A stretch of DNA of 64,000 nt, taken from assembly GCA_013397695.1 (NCBI GenBank), contig VYZI01000068.1, forward strand, positions 3,239,947-3,303,946, read 5' to 3'. The notes under the pieces are model-generated. The model ran no database searches. It saw only the letters and a list, made by a program, of their open reading frames with translations, and had not been told where the DNA came from. Below are positions 39,138 to 52,196 of this stretch, piece after piece (within the stretch, counting starts at the first letter, position 1; each line of letters starts with the position of its first letter). Position numbers and translations under genes: made by a program. Source of the DNA: Centropus unirufus. Lineage: Eukaryota; Chordata; Aves; Cuculiformes; Centropidae.

Positions 39138-42100
39138 AACCTAGAAAATCCAAGACTCATCACTAGTGCACTTGTAAACATTGCATGTATTCAGTACTTA
39201 CACCACACTTATTCATGCAAATGAAAAAGAAAAATATTGCTAACAATAACCGCTTCAGAGAGTAAAAATAAAATCATCCCGGTGAACATGAGAGTTTGAC
39301 AAAACATACTGTAAATTTTCAAACTACTGAGCTCAGCTTGTTCACCAAAAGTCATGAAATACAGTATCTTAATAGGATGGAGGAGCAGAACGGAGAAAGT
39401 TTAGACTGCTATTTGACTACTATTAGTAGTTTGACTGCTATTTGAAAGCATAGCTAATAGATTTCAGCTGTTGACAGAGCACCTACTTAGTCCTGAGAAC
39501 AGTGGATTACTGAGCAGTGGAAACTCTTCAATGATCACCAGTAATCTTACATCTGCCTCCAAAGAAGTCATACAGCATCATCAGAGAACTCTGCAAGCAC
39601 TTTTCCAAGTCCTCTTTCACTAAACAAATCAGCAAAAAGATCATATCCAACAGGACCATACAGTTGGCGATGTTTCTATTTGCTCTTCCTCTCCCCCGCA
39701 ACACTAGCCAGCAATACACAATTCAGAACTTAACTAGACGAGAAGCTCTTCTTAATTATCTTGTACATTTAAAGCAATGAAGCAAAGTCAAGATTTTGAG
39801 GAAAAGGGCACTTATTCTAGAAACTAATAGTTCCAAATGACCACACCCTCTCCTCACAGAGCCACTCTTCCTCAAGCTTACAAAATATACTACACCTTTG
39901 AACAGCTGAAAATTACTCTTCCTTAAAAAAAAGGCTTGTGACTGTACATAAACTCTCTCATGAGTAGTTGTATATCCTTGTAAGATGGGAAGATTGACTT
40001 ATGTTATATATAATGCATACCAGAGCTGATATGCAAAAGTTTTCAGTCTTATTCAATTAATAACAGCTTTTCTTTGGCACAGCAAGAAAGCCAATCTAAA
40101 GGTTGCAAACGATGGCATCTTCTTAGTTTTCAAAGTCAGCCTGCATTTCCTAAGGGATGCCAGTTAGCAACCATGGAAACTTCTATTGTGGGAGAACATT
40201 TAGAAATGGAGCAACACAGTTGTCAGTCTCAGCTTAATAGGAACGGACCTTAGACGAATGAACACACCGCTTTCAATTAGGAATGGGCTTCTGTTCACTC
40301 CTTTACAGAAGGCTTTATTTGAGTAACAATTGAAATTGTTAGTCAATGTCATAATATGACATCAAAAGAGCCTACCGAGAGTCACAAGGGTTCAAGGACC
40401 TATCACAGCCTTCCTCTAACATCAGGATAATACCAATTGCCAGAAAACTGTCTAACCTAGCATGTATTTGAATTCTTTTGGATCAGATACTGATGCTTTT
40501 CTTACTAGTCTAATTTGTAATGAAAGTCCACTTCTCTCTAAAGGAATTGAAAGAATCTTTCAAGACTCTCACTGCCCACCACCACCTCCTAAGACAATTT
40601 TCAGTCAGTGATTTGATTTTATTTTTTTTTTTTGGTTTTCGGTCTACCTCACCTTCAGGAAGGAGTCTACTCACCACTGTTTAGAAAAAAAACCCAAAGA
40701 ACAAGAAACAACACATCTTTTAAATCCTTCCCCAATGCCAGTTTCAAGATACTAAATCCAGAAATGGTACATCTTCCAGAAAAAAAAAATAAAAAAGAAA
40801 ATAAGTTCTTTATTAAATATACTGCAAGCAGAAGGGGGGAGGTGAGGTGCATTAGAAGCTAGGGAGACACTCTTCGCAAAATACTGACTCTCCCACAGTT
40901 AGATAACATGGTGGACTGCCACCATCTCCCAAATAAGGCCTGAAACTTGACGTCTAAAATTAATCTGCGCAAGTATTTTCTGAGAGCCACAGCTGTCTAG
41001 CATTCATGTTAGAAGACCTTAAGCAAGGAACAGCTTGTACAGTGCAAGCACAATAGGTTTCATGTCCTCAAGTACAATATTAAAGTACCACCTCAAAAAC
41101 ATAAATGCAAGTTTCCCTAGCCATTGCTTCCCTGTTAAAATGCTCATGTGACCTGCAGAAGCCATCATGTTTGCTCCTAATTAATCAATATCTGCAGACC
41201 TACATCTCACAGAGAATTACCATGGTTCCCTGGTTAATCAACATCACTCCTGTGTGCCTGTGGCTGGCACGACGCTCCAAAGCTTTCAACAAAAGAGAGA
41301 AGTTGAAGTTACTGCACTCAAGAGAGGTCATTTAGAAGCTAAAATAGCACTTGTTGCCAACATTTTTCAAAGTCAGAATAATTTTAAGTTGTATGCATCT
41401 CAAGTGGATTGTAACTACAACTGAAGAATAAAGAGAACACACACAACCATTCACCCTTAAACTTAAGTGCACTTTCTATATTAAGAATAGAACTGATTAC
41501 AAACACTAATGTGAATCAAAATTTCAGGGTGCACACAAACCAAGTCACTTGCTGCACGTAAATTTATTATGTTTAACATTCATTTTGCCTTGATAGTATT
41601 TGTATAGCATATGTTATAAAACAAAGTAGTGAATGACTTCATCGATGATACCTACCTTGTTTTATGTAGGCCTTTCTGTACCAAGGACAATCCGTGTCTA
41701 GAGAAAGACACTTGACATCTTTAATCCATCCTACAAAAGGGTAGATTTGGCCAAAAATTTATTGTTGAAGACAGTCATTATTACCAAGTGTTTTCCACTT
41801 GATATGTACAAAGCAATAAAAAAAGCACATGTTCATTTTAGTTTTAGGTGTGAACAGTTGCTTTCTTTTTCTTTAGAGTACTTTCTTAAAATAGTAGTAT
41901 TAATTCCTTACTAAAAATTAAGATATTACATGTCTTCTCAGAGGGGAGTCCACAGGAAAAGGAGTTTGTTTCTGTTGTAAGATAGCACCTTTAGAGAGGG
42001 TTTCCAATAAAAACCAAAACCATATTACACTCAGTGAAGAAGCTGCAAGCTTTCCAATGCTGTGATGTCCCCTTTTCTTGCAGCCACATCTTTCTAAAAA

Positions 42101-45100
42101 AACTATTTTAACAGCTTAAAGCAAGACTGAGGAACTTGCTCCCATTCCACCCTACACCTCCCACACACGCTTCCGTAAGGTATGTATTTAAGCAGTGGTA
42201 GCTCTATTCCATATTTGTAAAGAAAATCTGAGTTTAAACATATTTAAAACAAAAAAAATCAGATAGTGACTTTTATTCTGGTATCTCTGCCACTGACCAC
42301 TCAGCTGTCTGGAGACAAATCCATAGAACAGTGCATAAACTGGAAAAATAATTTGCATGATTGCATAAAGTTACGCTAAAACAAACCACCTGTTCAAATA
42401 AGTAGGTCCCATTATAAAGCAGATGTTTGTTCTTCCAAAAGCAAATGGAGGACTTACAAGGTGATAAAGCGCTTCTGCCCAACCTTTAGTCTTTGTCTAA
42501 ACATGCAAACTGCAAGTACCTTGTACAAACACACACACCATAACAATTCTAAAAATGGCACCGTTTCACAATTTCGCTATTATATGTGACCTTCATTAGT
42601 ATTCTCCCATTTCAGCCTCTGGTGTTCTCCTAGAAGTGCATCAGTACACAGAAACCAGAGAACCGAGCTTGCAACACAGCAACCGGTCTCTGTCTTCACA
42701 GACAGCTTGTACCCTTGATGCTTAAATTGTGTGCCCACAGACTGCATTTACAAAACCATATTTTAATACATATCAAAATAAGAATGACACCTTCTGTGAA
42801 GGGAAGGTTAAAAACCAAGCTGAAATGGTGCAGCTATAGGAAATAAGACCAATTTTAGCTATGAGTGTTCCTTCTCTGCAAAAGTATCTGAGCATATTAA
42901 GGGTCAATACTAACAACATCTTTTCATGCGCTTAAACAACCTTTTAATCTCAAGCAAAATTAGTAATAGTCACAGTAAGTGCATGCCCTCATGATCTGAA
43001 TTCCTACAGGCAGCCATTACATCCACCCACTCCATTTTTATTTTCCTCACACAGCAAAGTTGGCAAGAAAAAACACTCCAAGACCTCCCCCAGGACAGGT
43101 TTTAATTTTGGTATGAGCCCATAAGACTGTTAAACACTTTGAAGAGCCCCAGCATCTTCTTCAAATCCATCCCTATTATACAAGGAAGTGATTATATATT
43201 CTCCTCCAGAGTACACAATGCATTATTTCCTTGTACCAGTCAGAAAATAAAAACACACGTATGCTATTCTAGACACAGTATGAAACTTATCCTGCTTTGA
43301 AAAACCATTAATAATTGAACTGTGAGATAAATGCAGCCCACTGACATGCTATATGACCAGATTGCAGTTGTATGTTGTACCTCTTGTTGCACAAATATTC
43401 TATTTTACACAAATTAATGTTCTAAAGTTTCAGAAACCTTGAAGTAAAAATAACAGATTTTGACATGAGTTATATTGACATGATTTATAAGATAATGCAA
43501 ATAAAGCACTGTACACCCTGTTTGTAATAAGGATAAATGTATTTTAATGAAACTAAATTAAACACCTAGTAAACAGTGGAAAACATCAAGTTTCAGGCCC
43601 TGAACTGGCACTGACCTGGTGAGATAAGATCAGTTAATTTCCTCAGTGTTTGTTTTCTTGGTTTTGTTGCTCCCACCTCCCCCCACCTTCTGCTATTCCA
43701 GCATGGAATAACAGAAAGGGCTACTACAACACACCTATTTAATCAAGCTCCTTGTAGTTCTTAGGATCACCTACAAAGCATCAGCTGTACTAATAATTAC
43801 TTTTCTCAAACTAAGAAGGAATTATTGGGATAAGGGAAGCAAGTGGAAAACACAGAGGAGCTTTCTTCCCACTAATTTTAACTTTTCTCAGGTACTGACT
43901 GTCCAAGCATTACCCATCTCATCAAGACAAGCTCTTTACATGGTCATCAGATTTTAAAGGCCACTATTTACATTCCTTTTAATTGAGCATAGTACTCATT
44001 AATGTCTTTTGGTGATACGATACAAAACAAAACATCACACCTAACCACGCTTGTGGAGGGAGAACATTTAAGTTCGGCTCCTCAACATGTAGTGTCAGTG
44101 TAGGACAATCACCTGACTCAGATACCCAGTCTGAGGCATCTAATGACAGTACTCGGCAATGGTGTACGTACCTCACTGCCCATCTCCACGACAATATATG
44201 AGACTAATGTTAATTTTTGCCATGCTTGAGCTGTTCCAGTGTTGGCCTCAAACATACACCAGTACAGAATAGCCTTTCTTGCAAGTTACATCCCCAAGGC
44301 ATAATCCTTGGAGAGCTTTATTCTCTTATCCTTACAGTAAATTACTTTTCTTGGCTCAGAGCTTTAAGATTTTATTGCTTTTTAAGTTAGTGATGAAAGA
44401 TTTAATCACAGATTTGTTAGATGTGACCATTGAACATAGGCTTTTTCAGAATCTTCCAAATTCCAACAGGAGCCACACTAGAAGCTCCCAACTATAGACA
44501 CTACTGGAAAAATTTTGGATTTATCATGAATTTCCTTCCAGTAATCATTCACAGCTTGATGCTAGCAATAAAAAAAATAAAATAATCCATCACCATGCAC
44601 CCAACACCATCTGGGAGATCAGGCTTTTGGCAGAGAAAGATAGAGCAGCAATTGCCTTGTAGCACAGAAAATCAATGACTTTCCCATGCAGGGGTAAAGC
44701 AGGGGTGCTGCTCCTGCTGAGCACAGGATCATTCGTTTTCCTTTCTGCCAGCAAAGCTGCTTTGGACATGCAGTGAGTAAGGCCTGTGTTACACTGGCAG
44801 GGGACACACACCTTCCCCCAGACCCTGTCCTCACCAGTAGGGTTAGGGGGCCAGCTGTGCAATTTCAAGTGAATAGGGAGTGCATAGAAAAGAGTAAATA
44901 CATGTGGACATCAGTCTCCTGAGAGAGCCTTTACACGCGAGCATTTCAGGCTATGAGGTAGGCAAGAAATGTCCAAGCACACCACTGATTTGAGTTCACC
45001 TCAAATCCCATGACTTGACAAATAAACTTTTTTCAGGGCCTGGACAGCCTGGTCTTCCCTTCCCCCTCACTACTAGGATAGTACTATTTACTTCCAGCAA

Positions 45101-46892
45101 TTAGAGCTCTGAAACAGGTGTAAAGATAATATTTTTGTTTTAAGCATAACCATTAAAGGGGTGCCTGGCATATAAAAAACAAAAGTGACCTAATTATCCA
45201 GAAGAAAGCAGGCCACATCAACATTCTTGACAGCTAAACCTCAAGTTTGTTTATATTTACAGTACAAAACAGATATGCACCCCTTTTTATTGAGACTGGA
45301 ATTGCCATTAAAGATCTTCTGTCAAGGTCACAGGAGAGACCACCACTGGGAAAAGGTTAAAAATCCCAACTCGTTCCCCAAAATTACTATCCTTAGTATG
45401 CCCTGGAGAATGAGGCAATGTAAGAAGGACAGGAATTGAGAGGTTCCCCGAACACACACAATTCACACCTTTGCTGCAGGCATGAAAGAATTTCACATCA
45501 ACATTTTTGCTCCAGGTTAAAGTTCCCAATGAAGTCACTGTAATGAGATTGTTATATGCATGTACCCAGTCATCAAGAACTGAATTACTGTCTGTAACTG
45601 GTGTCAGAGGTTACTGATAGAAGGGATTTCTGGTAAAGCCAGACTTGGCCCCGATTTGAACCAGTGCTCTAAATAAGCAGCTTGTCCATTAACCAGCCCT
45701 CTCCAGAAGGCACTGCTGTAGCTGTTTTCAGAGCAATGCCTGCATATTGACCCCAGGAACCACAGACATGTTGGGATCCCCAGTGAATCTACCTGACAGT
45801 GTTTTCCTGTCTCGAGTATATTTTGCAGCATCTCCTGAAAGCTACACTGTTAGCTGTATATCTCAGAATCATTAAACCTATAACCTGTAAAACAAAGATA
45901 TCTTATAGCAGAAATATCTTGGGGGTCTAGCAGCTTCTCAGGGAAGCTGCTTATCTCTCTACTTCCATCCTATACCTCTATCATTTATTCAGTTTAATAA
46001 ATTACGTCTGTAAATGCTAGTATCTGCTTTATTTCTCTAGAGTCACCATTGCTCTAAATCAATTCAGGTCATGCTGAAATTAGTCTTGCCCTTCACCAGG
46101 TTAACAGCTTCTCTAGTTTTGCTATAATTAATATATATCTACAAATAAATTACAAATAAAGTGAAAGACAAAAAAAGTAAGATTACTCAAATATTTTTTC
46201 TTGTCTCTCCATCCCCAAATTTAATAAGCCTCTCAAAAATCTCCCCCAACTACAGTTTAATAAGTCAGCAAAAAGACACACCGCATGAAGGCATTTCATA
46301 AAAGAAATATGTAACCCACAAGAGACCCCGCAATAAATGTTGGCGCCACACATAACCCTACCTGTTTTCCTGCAAAAGGAAAAAGTATACTCATTTTCTA
46401 ACTTACATCTTCTTCTTAGTCCATTCTAGCTGCAGTAAGATTCAGCATTTGGTCAATCTGGACAGCAGTAAGCCTGCATTTATCATGGTGGATGCGTCCT
46501 CACTGTTTGTTCTTACAGTTTACGGAAAGGCAAGTACAATGACTCATAAAACTGCTGCAAGAAAAAAGCTGAAACAAGTTAACAGAATGACCTCCTTTAA
46601 AATTACATTCTTCACCTTACATTTCTGGAATGCAGAGTCAAAACCACATCACACCTTTGACTAACAGATTTAGAGTTATCATGTATCATGAATGGCAAGA
46701 TGACCACCAAGGCCAAGCAATGTTTCACGATACATTCCTGAAATGCTCACAGATATTAAGTGCACTGGAAGCAGTGGAAGGCCTAGTCTTATATTCTAGA
46801 GAAAAGTTGGGTTTTTTTACTAATATACTATATCCCTTTTGGAAAAATTATATTTTCTTCACACAGAGAATAATCATCATGAATATTCTTAC
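39138..46892. other. Intronic sequence next to exon 3, nothing coding recognised
   Basis: AT-rich end of intron 3. It contains a 13-base repeat of GACTGCTATTTGA at 39404 and 39433, a T12 run near 40622-40633 and an ATGCAAAT octamer on the plus strand at 43495-43502. The segment 43.3-43.6 kb reads like possible conserved noncoding DNA (few repeats, octamer), which only cross-species alignment could show. A plus-strand frame from 46630 to 47232 is mostly antisense to exon 3. Confidence 0.5.
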
Positions 46893-47239
46893 CTGTTTGC
46901 CATCTAGTGTGTATAAGCGTTTAACCACCCCTGAATCCAGCTTGATGGCATCAGTTATATCAGTAAGAACCTGTTCAAATGAATGTGCTGTCTTCTTGTT
47001 AAGCAGAATCCGGACTGCTTTCCGTGGTTTCACTCCACTCCTGATGATAGTGACTAGTTTAGGCCTAATGAAATCCTTATTTTCTTTTGCTTCTGGAGTA
47101 CCTCCTTTAGCAGTGGCAAGAGACGGCACTGAACGAGAAGTAGAAGTTGTCTTAACATTCACTGACCAGTTTGGGTTTACATTCTTCGTGTACTCCAGTT
47201 TCTTGAAGGGTTCTATGGAACCACATACATAGCTTTCCC
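46893..47239 (-). CDS. DCLK1: DCLK1 exon 3: inter-domain linker and most of DCX domain 2
   Basis: This 347-base exon completes codon 126 (Gly) and encodes residues 127-241. The acceptor is TTTCCACAG|GGG (AG at 47240-47241) and the donor is AAACAG|GTAAGA (GT at 46891-46892), leaving phase 0. It begins ESYVCGSIEPFKKLEY, which ends the DCX1 module. The linker follows with the conserved NPNWSVNV, then a Ser/Thr-rich stretch (about 155-180). DCX domain 2 starts at RPKLVTIIRSGVKPRKAV, with SFEQVLTDITDAI and RLYTLDGKQ. The domain is cut at Q241, and its last 25-30 residues must come from exon 4, which I could not find to the left. The linker around residues 157-178 (TSTSRSVPSLATAKGGTPEA) is the most divergent part relative to mammalian DCLK1 as I recall it, while both domains are nearly invariant. 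A frame continues past the donor into the intron but has no similarity to the protein. Confidence 0.97.
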
Positions 47240-47285
47240 CTGTGGAAACAAAAGCACCAGACCAGCAAGTCAGAGTGGAACAGTA

Positions 47286-48814
47286 AAATACCAAATCAAA
47301 TACTTCTCAAATTATTAAAGCTTATTCTCATCATTCTTGATCTACAGTGCATAAATCACTGATCTCTCCCTTTCTTAGATGCTACAGACTATAAGATACG
47401 TTAATGATCACTCCACAGCTAACCATTCAGAAAATCCTGTTAGAAAATCCTTGAAAGCAGCATTTTCTTTTCAGAAAACACCATCTGCAGTGGAACCACT
47501 GCTTTCAGTAAACAGTGTTCACACCTAATCAGCTACCCAGTCCCAGCACATTATCACAGTAGTCCCCCAACCTTCACGCTTAATTGGCCCACTCCTAACA
47601 TTTCCAAGCCCCAAACACTTCCAAAGGTAATAAAAGAAACGTTATTAAAAACTATGGGTTACAAGTAGTTTTCTATAAAAGGTGGATGAAAGTGTCATAG
47701 GAGATTTGTTAACATTTGATTATTCAAAGCTTTAAGTAGCATAAACCCAGATTACATAGAGGCAAGAAATCTCACTCAATTATTCTACTGACTCGATATA
47801 TAATATGGTTGAGAAAGGAAGGCAATGAGCAGTAATTACAGAGTTCTTACAACAAATTTAACCCACTTTAAAGACAAAAAAATAATCTATATTACAGCTA
47901 ATATTTCTATTGGAGCATTATCGAAAATACAGTATTTTCACAAATACCCCACTCATACAGTTTCTGGGGAACTAAAAGATATCCAGCAAACACCATTACA
48001 CCCCTGTTGATTAACATGTTAATCCAGTCCAACTGTAGGCTGCTGGGAAAGGGGGACCCACTTGGGTGCTCCCAACCTCTCCCTCTGAGCAACTGCACTG
48101 CCAGTCATACTGGGCAAGATGCATATACTTGGTGATCCAGTTTAACATAACAAAGACAAATTTTGCAACAGGCTGATCCAGCTCACCTTCCAGTTGAAAA
48201 AATGTACCACATACTACATCCAGCAAGACCCCACCTTCTTGCAGCCTGCAGTTAAACTCCATTACAAATAACACAGAATCCTATTCTGAAGAATACCACA
48301 AAAACATATCAGATGTTGTAATTCTTCTGGGTTCAGCAGTTCAGTATATGCTAACAGCATAAAGGCTTTCATGGTAGTAGTTTAATCCACAGTATTAAAA
48401 TAAAAGCAAAAGAACACTCAGTGATATGCTTCCCATATAAAAAGCACACAAATCAAAGATTTCCTTGATGATGCCTACCCTAAGGAAAGAGGACTCATAG
48501 TTCAATTATTAAAACAAAGAGTACTATTTCAATTCTACTTCTGGACACAAATTTTAAGTTTACAGGGCACCCAACCCCACAGCCAACAGAGCAAACAAGG
48601 CACGCTACCAGATACACACAGTAAAGTCAGAATTGAAGGGTGGAGGGAGTCCAGTGGGACACGAGGTCCCAACACAACAGACGTTCAAGTCTGTTGGCAT
48701 GACGCTCCAATGGTGAAACAGTAATATATAGTACAGTCATTATCAGAAAAGCAGAAGAAGGACAGCAGACAATGAAGTCATAGCGACATGTGAAGACAGA
48801 CCACTATGCAGGAA
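47286..48814. other. Intron 2 segment, nothing recognised
   Basis: AT-rich sequence between exon 3 and a CR1 fragment. Several short frames near 48.0-48.3 kb have no family resemblance. Confidence 0.5.
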
Positions 48815-49674
48815 AGATAATAACAGACAACACCAAAATGGGCAGGAGTAAGGAAGGCTCTGTAGAGGGATCTGGAGAGGTTGGATCAATGGGCCAAGGC
48901 CAGTTGTATGAGGTTCAACAAGGCCAACTGCTGGGCTCTGGACTTGGGTCACAACAATCCCACGCAATGCTGCAGGCTTAGCAAAGAGTAGCTGGAAAGC
49001 TGCCCAAAGGGAAAGGACCTAGGGGTGTTGGTCAATAGTCAGCTGAATATGAGCCAGCAGTATGAACAGGTGGCCAAGGCGGCTAACAGCACCTTGGCTT
49101 ACCTCAGAAATAGTATGACCAGCAGGATAAGAGAATTGATTGTTCCCCTGTACTTGGCTCTGGTGAGTCTGCACATCAAATACTGTTCAGTTTTGGTCCC
49201 CTTAGTAACAAGACAGACATTGAACTGCTGGACCGTGTCCAGAAGAGGACATCAAAGCTGGTGAAAGATCTGGACAACAAGTGTTAGGAGGAGCGGCTGA
49301 GGGAACTGGGATTGTTTAACCTGGAGAAGAAGAGGCTGAGAGGAGACCTTATCACTCTCTACAGCTACCTGAAAGGAAGCTGTAGCAAGGTGAGTGTAGG
49401 TTTCTTCTCCCAAGTAAGAAGCGTTAGGATGAGACAAAAAAGCCTCAAGTTGCACCAGGGCAAGTTTATATTGGATATTACAAAAAGTTACAGCACCAAA
49501 ATGGCTATCAAGAATCAGAACAGACAACTGCCCAGGAAAGAGTCATAATTCCTGGAGGTGTTTAAAAGACATGTGGATGTGGTACTTAAGGACATGCTTT
49601 AGTGGGGCCTTAGTATTAAATTTACTGTTAACAACCTCAAAGGTCTTTCCCAATTTAATTGATTCAATGATTCT
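48815..49674 (+). mobile_element. CR1 LINE fragment with the C-terminal end of ORF2, about 860 bp
   Basis: The longest young-type CR1 copy here. Blocks include GGTTGGATCAATGGGCCAAG, TGTATGAGGTTCAACAAGGC, CTGGAAAGCTGCCCAAAGGG, TGAGGGAACTGGGATTGTTT and TATCACTCTCTACAGCTACC, with a tail GATTCAATGATTCT at 49661-49674. A frame from 49025 encodes the ORF2 C-terminus (LVNSQLNMSQQYEQVAKAAN, then IVPLYLALV and IKYCSVL). Stops and frameshifts interrupt the reading, so it is not functional. It points right, opposite to DCLK1, and the left limit is soft. Confidence 0.92.
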
Positions 49675-49940
49675 TTAAATGCAATGATAGCATAAGATTA
49701 AGAGAGAACCCATAAAAGGATTTTTGGTTTTCCTGTTTGATTTTTTAAGAGCGTTCTTTTAAAGCATAACAAAATGCAGAGCAGGAGATGAAGTAAGATA
49801 TTTGAACGGTTACCGATCACCATGTAAATTCAAGTTAAACTGCACTTTGTAGTTAACAGCTAAAGTTTTACTAAAGGAACCCAGGATGGAGTGCTTACAC
49901 TGACCCTACAAGAGACAAATAAAAGCTCTTCCTTATATCT

Positions 49941-49955
49941 ATTATATATATATAT
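49941..49955. repeat. (TA)n short tandem repeat
   Basis: A run of TA dinucleotides (ATTATATATATATAT) in intron 2. Confidence 0.8.
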
Positions 49956-52178
49956 CAGAAAGCTATAGATATGTTGCAACATCAGAACAGAAAGGTTTCA
50001 CCACAGTAATGATCCAAGGGTGATCAAACCATACATATTCTTTTTTATCCATGTCCCCGTCCAATATTTTTAGCGCTAGCTATGGAGTTACTGCAAGGCA
50101 AGAATGCACCCACACCACCACATCCATAAAATTAACATTTTTTAAAAAAAATTAATAGCATTTTGTAGGGAAAAAAAAATTTAAAAATGATCCTACTATG
50201 AATAATAGTGCGGTCAGTACAATAAATATCTGTTCTCTAAAATATTTTGCAGAGGTCTCTTAGAAATTTTTAAACCAAATTTATTCTTGTCTCCATTTGT
50301 GTCTGTTGCAAGACCTTTTTGGGGGAAGCTGGGAATCAGATTTTCAAGTTCAGTACTATCAAAAACTAGTTCAGTTTAGTTGCAAGAAAACATTACCATT
50401 TCTTTAAAAACAAGTCTTCATATTAGAACTCACTTCTGAAAGGGCAAGTGCATAAATAAATGGCCATACACATTGTACGCAGAAGATTTACATTTAGTTT
50501 ATTAAGAAGTCCTTTGATTCCCCTTCTCGAAAGGATTGCATTCCATTTTATTTTTAATATCAGCTATATTTAAAGGTCAGCTGTGTTCATTGTAGCATTT
50601 AACAGCACAAGTCAGCTCTTCATTACAAAACTAATTTTGTGCAAATGGCCATAAAAAAGACCAACACAATCACTGAAGCTATGGAATTCTTTTAATATCA
50701 GATTATTTTTCCTTTCTTCATTTCCAATACTATAAGAACAAAATACTAGCACCAAGATATATTCTTTCCCTTCAAGACACTCATATTTAGCTACAGAATA
50801 TCTTGGAGGTAGAGCATCTAAAGTCATCTAAGATGTCTTTCCTAAGAGTTACTTCATACAGGAAAAAATGCAGATGCCTCTCCCGTAATGTTGCTATTTA
50901 AGACTGTTGTTACTTCAAGTGAAGTGCTGGAGCTTACAGACCTTCAGGGATGTTAGCCAGGGATTGCAACTCACATTCATGGTGGTCCTAAGGGTCAGGC
51001 CTGTAAGAACAAAAACTAAGTGGACAAAAGCCCTATGTCCTGAAAGTATCTTTCATCTGATCTTAAGATCAGTAAATCTGGTTTTATAGTGACATCCAGC
51101 AAATTGTAAGTACTCAAAGCACTACAAATACAAGCCTGCTTCCTGCATGTGGGGCCCACTCTGACTGCAGCCAGAAATTTCAATGTCCAGACTACTCTTT
51201 TAGTGTCCATGTTGTTTGTACACAGGGGAAATCTCAAAGGAAAGGACAGAAAGTCTTCACTTAGATTTTCATCCTCTCTTCTTTTGCAGTCTTCTCTGTT
51301 TAAGGTAACTGTGAAAAGTTTCACAAGGGACATGCCTTACCAGTTCAATATGCACCTTCTGCCTTAACAACTGCTCCCTCACCAAAACTATCAGGTGGTG
51401 ACAAATTGTTTATTTTTGGTAACCTCTGGCTATAACTGCTTCACCTTTGTGATATGTACCTGAAGGGAGACAGAAGCTGTGATCTACAGACAAGTGATAC
51501 CAGCAGCAAGTTGTTTTCTCTAGCTCCAGAGCACCAGGAAAATACACCTCCAAGGTAATCAAACTGAGCACCATCTGCACTTACTCAGGGCCAGGCTTAA
51601 GCACAAATACAGCCCACAAACACCAACTTTGATGAAGTAGCAGCTGGAAGAAGAAGATCTCCAAACATTAGATTTGTAAAAAAAAAACAAAACACACAGG
51701 TCTTGGAGCTGTTGGATTAAACAGAAGCTCAGAAAAGACAGCCCACTTAAAGTGTCTATGAGACTGCGGCTCCCCAAGAGAGAGGGGTGAGCATTTCACA
51801 GCACAGTCAGCTGTCACTAACAAAGTTTTTACTCTTGATTACAGACAGTATCAGTGGCCATTAGAGAAAGGAAGGGGGGTATCCAGCTGCTTTGGGATAT
51901 CTAACATCTAGCAAAACAGTCATTACTAAACGTTAGAAAGCATATCTTCCCTGACAGCCCTATGCCTTTTCTCAACAACAGTAGAAAGACAATGTACATC
52001 AACTTAATGCTTCCAAAAAAAGATATAAAATGCTTGTTTGCCAGTTTTGAACCAGGAATCCTATAATTCAAGTTGTGCAATTAAACTCCATGGGCAGCAA
52101 TTAAAATAAATCTTAGAACTGAAAAGCTAATAAAAAAGATAATGTGGGGGGCCAGATCCCAAAATATGGACTATGCTT

Positions 52179-52196
52179 AAAAAAAAAAAAAAAAAA
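52179..52196. repeat. A18 homopolymer tract
   Basis: Eighteen consecutive A in intron 2. It may be the tail of a retroposed sequence, but no parent sequence is recognisable to its left. Confidence 0.85.

Larger units (their letters stand above)
1..46892 (-). other. DCLK1: DCLK1 intron 3 (partial; continues beyond the left edge)
   Basis: Everything left of the exon 3 donor reads as intron. I looked on the minus strand for exon 4, which should encode the end of DCX domain 2 (a segment like CLQDFFGDDD followed by FIACG), and did not see it by eye. The intron therefore appears at least 46.9 kb long, in keeping with the very large intron at this position in mammals. Recognisable content is listed separately: CR1 fragments, two old LINE relics, a solo LTR, a 24-bp tandem repeat and simple repeats. 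The many short open frames lack codon or domain evidence. Confidence 0.8.

Noticed and set aside
1..46892. DCLK1 exon 4 (end of DCX domain 2)
   Set aside because: Looked for the reverse complement of a segment encoding DFFGDDD and FIACG. The TCATCAT-type strings at about 2967 and 18423 are not followed by matching codons, so exon 4 is probably beyond the left edge. A profile search for the DCX domain would settle it.
46630..47232. 200-codon open frame on the plus strand
   Set aside because: Its right half is the exact antisense of DCLK1 exon 3, and the rest is intron. It has no domain of its own.
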